Positions 15,909-22,067 of a stretch of DNA of 22,067 nt are shown here, piece by piece (position 1 is the stretch's first letter; each line of letters begins with the position of its first letter). The notes under the pieces are model-generated. The model made no database searches. It was not told where the DNA came from and worked only from the letters and a program-made list of their open reading frames with translations. Source of the stretch: Porphyromonadaceae bacterium UBA4702 (GTDB taxonomy: Bacteria; Bacteroidota; Bacteroidia; Bacteroidales; Muribaculaceae). The stretch is from NCBI GenBank assembly GCA_002404675.1, contig DHKE01000072.1:5900-27966 (forward strand), read 5' to 3'. Position numbers and translations under genes: made by a program.

Positions 15909-16850
15909 CGGCAAGTCGTTGCCGTACAGCTGTCGCGTTACCGGGATAGTCAGCCGCTCGTTGCCGAGTATCACGCGGGGGAATACCTCCTCTGCCTCGG
16001 TCTTGAAACGGCTGTCGTCGCGGTAGCGTGACGAGTAGTGTCCTGTGACGAGCGTGCCGGCGTGCGCGTCGCGGGCAACCGTTGCCGCTTGTCGTGCCGT
16101 GGAGTGGTAACGCAGCCGCGCATCATGAGCGTTCTCTTCCAGGTATGTCGTCTCGTGGAAAAGCAGGGTCGCGCCCTCTATTTTCTCCGCGAGCGACGGC
16201 ATATAGCGCGTGTCGGAGATGTGCGCATAGCTGAGCGCGTCGTCTGCGGGTTTGGTCAATGCCTCATTCGGTATGACTCGCCCGTCGTCTGTCACGAAAT
16301 CCTCTCCGGCCTTGATGCCGTTGATTTTGGAGAACGGCACATGGTGGAAGTCTATCATCTCGCGTATGATGTGGCGTGGCTTCTCCTTTTCCTCAAATAC
16401 ATATCCCATCGTGGGAATGCGGTGGTCGAGCGGCACTGTGCGCACGCGCAGCCCCCGGTTCTCAAACGCGATTTCCTCACGTGTCGGGTCGAGGACGTTA
16501 AACCGTATGTCGAAGTTCTCGTCGCGGTTGAACACGGCGAATATCTGCGAGAGTATGAACTCCCCCTCGGCAGTGGTGTGTATGGTGATGCCGCCGGCTT
16601 TGCCGCACAGGGCAAGCGTCCCGGCAAGTCCCGGCAATCCGAACACATGGTCGCCGTGCAGGTGGGTCAGGAAAATGTGGCCGAGGCGTGTCATCTTCAG
16701 CCTCATGCGCTGGAACTGAAGCTGCGCCCCCTCACCGCAGTCAACCATGAACAGCAAGCCGCGGTGTTCGACCACGGTGCATGACGGCTGGTGGCGCAAG
16801 CTGGGCTTGGCAGAGCCGCAGCCGAGTATGTTGACGTTGAACTCAGGCAT
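15894..16850 (-). CDS. rnz: Ribonuclease Z (tRNA 3' endonuclease)
   Basis: This 318-aa metallo-beta-lactamase-fold enzyme cuts tRNA precursors after the discriminator base. The zinc motif HLHGDH is at residues 63-68 (H63, H65, D67, H68). Further ligands appear in DHRIPTMGY, AHISDTRY and the C-terminal GHYSSRY. The N-terminal ILGCGSAKPS strand-loop and the VDCGEGAQLQ segment are diagnostic for the short bacterial RNase Z. Its ATG is 3 nt after the sdaA stop, so the two form a tight operon. The 3' end overlaps the outer-membrane protein gene by 15 nt on the other strand. Confidence 0.95.
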   Translation of the reverse strand: MPEFNVNILGCGSAKPSLRHQPSCTVVEHRGLLFMVDCGEGAQLQFQRMRLKMTRLGHIFLTHLHGDHVFGLPGLAGTLALCGKAGGITIHTTAEGEFILSQIFAVFNRDENFDIRFNVLDPTREEIAFENRGLRVRTVPLDHRIPTMGYVFEEKEKPRHIIREMIDFHHVPFSKINGIKAGEDFVTDDGRVIPNEALTKPADDALSYAHISDTRYMPSLAEKIEGATLLFHETTYLEENAHDARLRYHSTARQAATVARDAHAGTLVTGHYSSRYRDDSRFKTEAEEVFPRVILGNERLTIPVTRQLYGNDLPSPLK

Positions 16851-16853
16851 GTC

Positions 16854-18074
16854 TCATTTGCGTGTCATCTGTGAATAGTCCTTGGCAAGCCCGCCTGTTG
16901 CAGTCTCCTTGTAGAGTGACGGCAGGTCGTGGCCGGTCTGTTTCATCACCGCGACGAGACGGTCAAACGACACGCGGTGGCTGCCGTCGGTGAATGTAGA
17001 GTAGATGTTGGCATCGAGGGCGCGGGCAGCAGCGTATGCGTTGCGCTCTATGCAGGGTATCTGCACCAGACCGCATACCGGGTCGCACGTCATGCCGAGG
17101 TGGTGTTCCAGCCCCATTTCCGCCGAGTACTCTATCTGAGCCGGGCTGCCGCCGAACAGCTGTGTCGCCGCAGCCGCGCCCATGGCGCATGCAACCCCGA
17201 CCTCTCCCTGGCAGCCTACATCCGCTCCTGAAATCGAAGCGCGGTGCTTCACCACGTTGCCGAACAGTCCGGCTGTCGCCAATGCCCGCAGTATATGTAT
17301 CTCCTTGAAATTGCGGCTTTTCCATATATGGTACAGCACGCCAGGCATCACGCCAGACGAGCCGCACGTAGGAGCGGTGACGATGACGCCGCCCGAAGCG
17401 TTCTCTTCGCTCACCGCCAGCGCGTAAGCAAACGTCAGCCCACGCGAGCGCAGGTTGTCGCGATACCCCTCCGCTTTGACGCGGTACGAGTTGGCCTTGC
17501 GCCGCAGGTTCAGCGGCCCGGGCAGACGGCCCTCCGTCTCCAATCCCCGTTCCACCGCCGCTTGCATGGCTCGCCATATCTCGTGCAGGTAGTCCCAAAT
17601 CTCAACACCCTCGCACTGCTCTACATATTCCCAGTAGCTTAGGCCTGTCCGCTCGCAATAGGTCATGATGTCAACGATGCTGTCCATGTCGTAGATGTCC
17701 GGCGTGTTGAGCATCGACGGGTCGCCGTCGATTACGATTGCTCCTCCGCCGACGCTGTACACCGTCATCTTGCCGATGAGATTGCCGTCACCGCCGTATG
17801 CCTCCATTTTCATGGCATTAGGGTGGTACGGCAGGAACGTCTGCGGCTCCCACAGGATTTCCGCGGCACGGCCGTCGGCAGAAAGCACGTCAGTGACAGC
17901 CACGTCCGTCATGTGTCCCTTGCCTGTTGCGGCGAGGCTTCCGTAGAGGGTTACGACAGTGCGGCGCGTGTCAGGGTATTTGTCCAGGAATGTTTCCGCA
18001 GCCTTGTGCGGGCCCATTGTGTGGCTTGACGACGGCCCAGTGCCGATGCGGTACAGCTCTTTGATAGATTTCAT
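16854..18074 (-). CDS. sdaA: L-serine ammonia-lyase, iron-sulfur type, single chain
   Basis: The protein has 406 aa from the ATG at 18072-18074. The frame is open to 18125, but the family begins at MKSIKELYRIGTGPSSSHTMGP, so the shorter start is preferred. The enzyme deaminates L-serine to pyruvate and ammonia. GPSSSHTMGP at the N-terminus is the beta-domain substrate/regulatory signature. The alpha domain carries the 4Fe-4S and substrate motifs APTCGSSGVMPG (C237), GCQGEVGVACAMG and CDPVCGLVQIPC. Both domains are fused, as in E. coli SdaA. It is followed after 3 nt by rnz; the linkage is probably transcriptional convenience. A 5' leader of unclear promoter separates it from the C10 protease. 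Confidence 0.95.
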   Translation of the reverse strand: MKSIKELYRIGTGPSSSHTMGPHKAAETFLDKYPDTRRTVVTLYGSLAATGKGHMTDVAVTDVLSADGRAAEILWEPQTFLPYHPNAMKMEAYGGDGNLIGKMTVYSVGGGAIVIDGDPSMLNTPDIYDMDSIVDIMTYCERTGLSYWEYVEQCEGVEIWDYLHEIWRAMQAAVERGLETEGRLPGPLNLRRKANSYRVKAEGYRDNLRSRGLTFAYALAVSEENASGGVIVTAPTCGSSGVMPGVLYHIWKSRNFKEIHILRALATAGLFGNVVKHRASISGADVGCQGEVGVACAMGAAAATQLFGGSPAQIEYSAEMGLEHHLGMTCDPVCGLVQIPCIERNAYAAARALDANIYSTFTDGSHRVSFDRLVAVMKQTGHDLPSLYKETATGGLAKDYSQMTRK

Positions 18075-18193
18075 CGTGTGCAGACTTTGGTTATTTCGCG
18101 AAAATACAAAAAATATCCGTGCCAAGCCCTCTTCTTTCCCGCTGCCTATGATTAATTAACAAGTTTGCGAGCCTCGCATCCTCTGCAAATAGG

Positions 18194-18223
18194 GGAAGCC
18201 GGCACATTTCGATGCCTGCTTCC
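18194..18223 (-). terminator. Hairpin after the C10 protease gene
   Basis: GGAAGC (18194-18199) pairs with GCTTCC (18218-18223); a C/T mismatch is followed by GGCA/TGCC and an 8-nt loop. On the minus strand it is followed by CCTATTTGC, a weak U-stretch. It lies about 70 nt past the present stop and about 35 nt past the stop the gene would have without the 5-bp duplication. Confidence 0.5.
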
Positions 18224-18294
18224 TGTGTTCAATGTTTTGTGTTTTAAGATTGGTCGTCAGAGGCGGACCTTGGCGGTGCGGCCTCCTGCGCGGA

Positions 18295-20226
18295 CTATGT
18301 ATAGTATATGCCGGGAGCGAGGTTGTCACGGCTCACTTTGCGGCCTTGCAGGTCATGCCACTGGGTGTCAGTGCTGCTGTCATCGGCAGTCTTGTCTACG
18401 CCTCCTTCGCCGACTGCCGCAGTCCATGTAAACTGTGTGTCACCCCATTCGTCCACGAGTTTCATGGTGTAACTGCCTGTAGCGATGTCTTCGCTGAGCG
18501 GGCCTCCGTTAAATTGCATCGTTTCGGTTCGGTATGAACCCATGATGGCGGAGGTGTAGTCGGTGCTTGCCAGTTCATAGCCATTCTTGTCGACCAGGGC
18601 TGCCCTCAGTCTGTCAACCGCTGCATCCTGATAGGAGTCTTGAAATGATGCTTTGACGGATACTGTTAACGGCTGCCCTTGGCTCAGGGCAGTGGTCGGC
18701 TCTGAAAAGCGGGTGTGTCGTGAGCCGTCGGCATAGATGTCATCTCCGATTACGTGTATCTTGGCATACAGGTTATCCTCGTCGTATGTCTGAAGCGGCT
18801 TCCAGTTGTCTGTGCCGGAAATGCTGTAAGCCATTGTCAGTCTGTAGCTGCCGTCGGCAACGGTCTCCGGCATATCCGCTGAAATCCACTCAAATGTGTA
18901 GTTTGAGGGAACTTTGAACTCTCCGCCGATGTCTATCGTTTCGGTGCTTCCGGCAGTGTCGCTAATTACGAATGCAAAATCGAAGATACCATCGGTGGGG
19001 GATATGTTTTGGAAGTGGCCTGGGAAGTCTTCTTCGTAAATAAATCCGTAGACGGTGGCAGTCCTGCCTGAAAATGTGAACAGCAGTCCGCCGGTGACAC
19101 CCAGCACTGCCTCCGGGCAGGTCAAGCCTTCTTGAGGCGGACGTATGAATGTAACGGCACTTTGGCTTGAGTTGAACCCGTCGTAATTGCCGCCGATGCC
19201 CTGGATTTCAGGAGTGAGTGCCGACAACGCGAAATATCCGTCGCTTACGCCGCCCCAGCCCCAGTTGAAATGGAAGTAGCCGTCGGTGCGGTATCCGTCG
19301 CATACAAACTCATGCCCGCCAGCTCGTCCTAAGCCGCTGTAGAGCAACGGACAGCCGGCATCGAGGCTTTCGTACAGTATTTCGGCCCATTTGCTGTCGG
19401 AGTACCATGCGCGAGTGTGCAAATACATAGATGTGTCGTACCCGAAATTGTTCAGCAGGGCAGGACAGACGCCATATTCGCTTGCCCCGGAGCTTGTTGT
19501 GCTGTAATCCATTTTCACGGAATATCCGCATGCCTTCATCAGCGTTGCCACGGCATTGCGCTGCTCTGCCGTGCCGAGGTTGTCTGAAGGGTAGTTGTTG
19601 AGCATGTTGTCCCAGTCGAAAACCGTTTCATCGAGGTTCATTGACAGAGTGCTGCCGCCGTATTGTGTCGATACAGTACCCTTACCTCTTTCTGGGTAGT
19701 TGTGGTATTTCATCACCTGCGCCATTGCTGTCGCGACACAGCCTGTGACTACGCCGTCAGGCAGCAGGTCGTTGAATGGCGCGGCCTGGTTCCAGGCGGT
19801 CTGCAGCATCGGCTCGATCGCGTTGCGTCCTTCTGCCTCGCGGCATGGAGCATCTGCGAATGTGATTTCATCGCGGTGCTGCTCGGCGTATTCTATTTGT
19901 TTGCCGTACTGTTCGAGCCACCAGGTCATCTGCGGCGGCAGCTGCGTGTCGGCTGTTACAGGCGTGTCGAGGTACGCCAGCACCGGGCGTGAGAGGTCGT
20001 CCGCGCCGAGTATCAACGCCGAAGCCCCTGTCGAATAGATGTAGTATGTCGTTAGGTCGCCGTATTTCCCGGTCAGTGTCAGTACCGGGGAGGCATTGCA
20101 GAACGGCCGCATTTTCGCGGGCGTGTCTGTTGTTGCACGAGCCATTGCCTCTTCGGGCGTGAGAGTGCGGGCTAACGCCGGAGACGCTGCCAGCAGCAGG
20201 GCTGTTCCGAGTAGGATTTTATTCAT
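18295..20226 (-). CDS. Secreted C10 (streptopain-like) cysteine protease, C-terminal tail frameshifted
   Basis: The protein has 643 aa from the ATG at 20224-20226, chosen because it starts a signal peptide (1-19, ending ALA) and a promoter lies just upstream; the open frame to 20349 runs through that promoter. An inhibitory-propeptide-like segment (TPEEAMARA...) precedes the papain-fold domain. The nucleophile is in TGCVATAMAQ (C163) and the histidine in GGHEFVCDGY (H305), followed by FNWGWGGVSDGYF. Two or more beta domains follow. The end, WHDLQGRKV...APGIYYT, is a broken type IX sorting tail. Removing one copy of the 5-bp repeat at 18299-18308 restores GIYIVRAGGRTAKVRL, parallel to the M6 protease tail, with a stop at 18257-18259. 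Catalytic parts are intact. Confidence 0.88.
   Translation of the reverse strand: MNKILLGTALLLAASPALARTLTPEEAMARATTDTPAKMRPFCNASPVLTLTGKYGDLTTYYIYSTGASALILGADDLSRPVLAYLDTPVTADTQLPPQMTWWLEQYGKQIEYAEQHRDEITFADAPCREAEGRNAIEPMLQTAWNQAAPFNDLLPDGVVTGCVATAMAQVMKYHNYPERGKGTVSTQYGGSTLSMNLDETVFDWDNMLNNYPSDNLGTAEQRNAVATLMKACGYSVKMDYSTTSSGASEYGVCPALLNNFGYDTSMYLHTRAWYSDSKWAEILYESLDAGCPLLYSGLGRAGGHEFVCDGYRTDGYFHFNWGWGGVSDGYFALSALTPEIQGIGGNYDGFNSSQSAVTFIRPPQEGLTCPEAVLGVTGGLLFTFSGRTATVYGFIYEEDFPGHFQNISPTDGIFDFAFVISDTAGSTETIDIGGEFKVPSNYTFEWISADMPETVADGSYRLTMAYSISGTDNWKPLQTYDEDNLYAKIHVIGDDIYADGSRHTRFSEPTTALSQGQPLTVSVKASFQDSYQDAAVDRLRAALVDKNGYELASTDYTSAIMGSYRTETMQFNGGPLSEDIATGSYTMKLVDEWGDTQFTWTAAVGEGGVDKTADDSSTDTQWHDLQGRKVSRDNLAPGIYYT
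18299..18308. repeat. 5-bp tandem duplication causing a frameshift
   Basis: Plus strand GTATA GTATA (coding strand TATAC TATAC). The duplication falls inside the GIYIV codons of the C10 protease tail and shifts the frame, giving an immediate TAG at 18295-18297. With a single copy the frame continues for 13 more residues to a TGA at 18257-18259. Confidence 0.85.
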
Positions 20227-20252
20227 TATATTTGCCAGTTTTGATTTTGATG

Positions 20253-20284
20253 TAAAGGTAATCATTTTTGCGCAAATATTCAAT
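20253..20284 (-). promoter_or_regulatory. Promoter of the C10 protease gene
   Basis: On the minus strand, ATTG (plus 20281-20284), a 20-nt spacer and TACCTTTA (plus 20253-20260) fit the -33/-7 pattern with one mismatch in each box. The predicted leader is about 20 nt, and the start codon at 20226 follows. Confidence 0.6.
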
Positions 20285-20359
20285 TCCACGAGATGATTCG
20301 GGTCATGCCATGGCATTTTGTGTTGCCGTTGTCGTTGCCTGATGCGCAATATGAGGTTG

Positions 20360-21739
20360 TCACCGGTTGTCTTCAGGGAAGGGGGCGAGGCCGGGTGTGT
20401 TTATGATGCTGCGCACTTGTTCGGGTGTGGGCAAGGGCAGGTCGCGCAGCAAGGTGTCTGCCGAGGGCGAGCCTGTGTGTCGTTCCGCCGGCGCCGCTGC
20501 GCGGATTGCCTTGGAGAATACTGACGCAAAGTAGGGTATGAAGTTGTCGTCGCCGGCACAGTCCATTGCGTCCATGAACTGCCCTACAGTGCAGGTGCTG
20601 CCGTTTACTGCCGGCACGATGCCTGTCGCTTCTCCTCTGTCCGACTGGACGATATATATCATCCGGGCGGCTTGCAGCTTGTCGATGACGCGGCTGAGTA
20701 TGCTCACCGGCAGGTTGTACAGGTTGGATATTTCAGCACGCGAGAACGGTGTCTCACCCGCTTCAAAACGCTGTATGACAATGGCTGTCATCACGAGTGC
20801 TACGCGGTCAATGTAGCGGTGCGACACCGATGACACGTCGCCCGGGTAGTTGTAGCGGAATATGTTCTGCATCGAGTGGGCAAGCACGCCGCCGCTCAGC
20901 AGTATCAGCCATGAGAGCTGAAGCCATATCAGCATCAGCGGCAGCAGCGCGAACGAGCCGTAGATGGCGTTGTATTTCGACACGTATATCTGGCCGTTGA
21001 CAAACAGGGCAAGCACCACCTCCACGCCGATAGTGGCAAGCGCGCCTGCTATAGCGGCACAGCGGAAATCAACCTTGGTGTTGGGTATCAGGTAGTAGGA
21101 CAATGTGACGGCAGCCCATGTCAGTATGAACGGCGAGATGCCGAGTATGGTGTCAACGACTGGCGACAGCACAGCCAGCGGCGTATCGCCCTGCACCATT
21201 GTCGTCATGAATATGGATATTCCCGTCGAACATACCGCCAGCACAGGCACGAGCAGGCAGATGGCGATGTAGTCCGTGATTTTCTGGTACATCGAGCGGC
21301 CGCGTTTTATCTCCCAGATGCTGTTGAACACCTTCTCGACATTGGACAGCACGGAGATGACAGTCCACAGCAGCATCACCAGCCCGATGCCCACGAATAT
21401 CCCTTGCGAAGCCTGGCTTAGGTACGAGTCGATGTATGTCATGCCCTCGTCGAGCATCTCTTGCTGCTCCGGGAACTTGGCATGCAGCTCGTCTTGCAGG
21501 AAATTCTGGAAGCCGAACCCTCGTGCGATGGCGAAAAACAAGGCGAGAGCCGGCACTATCGCCAGTATCGTGGAGTAGGTGAGAGCCATGGCCTTGGCAC
21601 GCAGGTCGCGGCTCAAAAATGCCGACATCGACAGGTTGGCAGTCTTGAATATTTTGACTTTCAGAGTGTTGCGCGGCTCTTTCCATACGCCGTGCAGGAA
21701 GTATTCGCGCAGTCTGCATATTTTGTCTTTCAGTTTCAT
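20360..21739 (-). CDS. YihY/BrkB-family membrane protein with C-terminal winged-helix domain
   Basis: This 459-aa protein has six predicted membrane spans (about 52-73, 113-133, 157-178, 198-218, 226-247, 263-289). It carries the family's RAKAMALTYSTILAIVPALAL and YGSFALLPLMLIWLQLSW regions. The family was once called RNase BN by mistake; its true role is unknown and transport or envelope export is suspected. Residues about 308-380 (RVALVMTAIVIQRF...SNLYNLPVSILSRVIDKLQAARMI) look like a winged-helix domain, a Bacteroidetes-type extension, with a proline-rich tail after it. The gene lies downstream of rnpB on the same strand, about 110 nt away. A 16-bp palindrome lies 21 nt before its ATG. No clear promoter is seen. 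Confidence 0.9.
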   Translation of the reverse strand: MKLKDKICRLREYFLHGVWKEPRNTLKVKIFKTANLSMSAFLSRDLRAKAMALTYSTILAIVPALALFFAIARGFGFQNFLQDELHAKFPEQQEMLDEGMTYIDSYLSQASQGIFVGIGLVMLLWTVISVLSNVEKVFNSIWEIKRGRSMYQKITDYIAICLLVPVLAVCSTGISIFMTTMVQGDTPLAVLSPVVDTILGISPFILTWAAVTLSYYLIPNTKVDFRCAAIAGALATIGVEVVLALFVNGQIYVSKYNAIYGSFALLPLMLIWLQLSWLILLSGGVLAHSMQNIFRYNYPGDVSSVSHRYIDRVALVMTAIVIQRFEAGETPFSRAEISNLYNLPVSILSRVIDKLQAARMIYIVQSDRGEATGIVPAVNGSTCTVGQFMDAMDCAGDDNFIPYFASVFSKAIRAAAPAERHTGSPSADTLLRDLPLPTPEQVRSIINTPGLAPFPEDNR

Positions 21740-21759
21740 GAGGAAGTCGCCTGATATTC

Positions 21760-21775
21760 TGTTGACTTGTCAACA
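21760..21775. promoter_or_regulatory. 16-bp palindrome upstream of the YihY-family gene (putative operator)
   Basis: TGTTGAC TT GTCAACA is a perfect inverted repeat with 7-bp arms and a 2-nt centre. It ends 21 bp before the ATG at 21737-21739. Its size and position suit a dimeric repressor site, or a hairpin in the leader RNA. No known regulator is assigned. Confidence 0.45.
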
Positions 21776-21795
21776 ACGGCAGCCGCCCGGTGGTT

Positions 21796-21825
21796 GTGAA
21801 GTGCAGTGCAGTGCAGTGCAGTGAG
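21796..21825. repeat. Pentanucleotide tandem repeat (GTGCA)4 with degenerate flanking units
   Basis: Four perfect GTGCA units (21801-21820) are bordered by GTGAA (21796-21800) and GTGAG (21821-21825). The array sits between the 3' end of rnpB and the YihY-family gene, outside any coding frame, where unit-number changes would alter spacing in the leader. Confidence 0.75.
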
Positions 21826-21849
21826 CCGCCGCGTATTGAGGAGAGAGAA

Positions 21850-22067
21850 AGGGCAGAGGCACTGTAAGCCGGGTTATGTGCCGCAGCCCGCGAAGGGCGG
21901 CGGCGCCTGTCATTTATCTGAGCCGGCAGTCGCCCGCCGGCATTAGCAGCCTACCCCCCGGCAACGGGCGAGCCACCCTTGACTGCCGGTATATTTGGCC
22001 TTGCAACACGCAGTGACGTATTGACGCCCGGTGTCGCCACACGGGCCGGTGGGCTCTTACCCCGCCT
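21850..22067 (-). ncRNA. rnpB: RNase P RNA, 3' portion (5' end beyond window)
   Basis: Read on the minus strand, the sequence contains the hallmark blocks of bacterial RNase P RNA in order: GGTAAGAGCCCACCGG (near the right edge), GGGGGGTAGGCTGCT, AGATAAATGACAG and ACATAACCCGGCTTA. The last two are the universally conserved P4/J and 3'-terminal regions. The RNA is the catalytic subunit that removes tRNA 5' leaders. The 3' end is estimated at about 21850, after CAGTGCCTCTGCCC, which should form one side of P1; the exact end is uncertain. No T-rich terminator follows, so 3' processing or read-through into the YihY-family gene is possible. The 5' half and promoter lie beyond 22067. Confidence 0.95.

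Noticed and set aside
16038..16784. 248-aa plus-strand open frame opposite rnz
   Set aside because: Shadow of RNase Z, whose HLHGDH motif and length are clear.
18075..18125. N-terminal extension of the serine dehydratase (17 residues)
   Set aside because: The family begins at MKSIKELYRIG; the extension is in the A/T-rich leader and adds no recognisable segment.
20305..20316. 12-bp palindrome ATGCCATGGCAT after the YihY-family gene
   Set aside because: Short and without a T-run on the minus strand; expected by chance at this length over a 22-kb window.

Overview
The window looks like chromosomal DNA of a GC-rich gut Bacteroidales, most plausibly Muribaculaceae-like. Three lines of evidence support this. 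Several promoters have the Bacteroidetes form (-33 TTTG, about 20 nt, -7 TAnnTTTG) and there is little Shine-Dalgarno signal. The protein families are typical of the phylum: a large alpha-2-macroglobulin-like protein carrying a SusC-style EVV.VGYG motif, a single-TM 'FKVPEGYF' anti-sigma-like protein, and M6 and C10 peptidases with type IX secretion-like C-terminal tails. There is no phage, transposase gene, CRISPR array or rRNA/tRNA. The genus assignment is inference.

Layout. 1-84 is the tail of an unrecognised plus-strand gene, followed by a terminator and a pair of inverted REP-like palindromes. 293-8522 (minus) is an envelope cluster, read from right to left: anti-sigma-like membrane protein, small LTxxQ (Spy/CpxP-like) periplasmic protein, 1919-aa alpha-2-macroglobulin-like protein without a visible CxEQ thioester, and an AmpG-like MFS permease. 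8523-8949 is a non-coding, hairpin-rich spacer. 8950-10815 (minus) is a secreted M6 metalloprotease. A divergent spacer separates it from a plus-strand operon: HAD phosphatase, gmd and fcl (the GDP-L-fucose branch). Then come ansA-type asparaginase with its own clear promoter and a small outer-membrane barrel protein, which converges with and overlaps the minus-strand sdaA-rnz pair. A secreted C10 cysteine protease (minus) follows, whose C-terminal tail is frameshifted by a 5-bp tandem duplication. The right end holds a YihY/BrkB membrane protein with a winged-helix tail and the 3' part of the RNase P RNA gene (minus), cut by the window edge.

How the parts may work together. The left cluster can be read as envelope surveillance or maintenance: stress-type regulator, periplasmic chaperone-like protein, protease-trap-like protein and muropeptide permease. 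gmd and fcl make GDP-fucose for capsule or glycoprotein fucosylation. The two proteases look like independent cargo of the same secretion route.

No clearly new multi-gene defence or mobile system is visible. The strongest second-look items are the 5-bp duplication that removes the end of the C10 protease sorting tail, the TonB-box/SusC-like motif inside a thioester-less A2M protein, the near-leaderless HAD promoter, the inverted REP-like pair, the orphan anti-sigma-like gene without a sigma factor beside it, and a possible small RNA in the 8.6-8.9 kb spacer.
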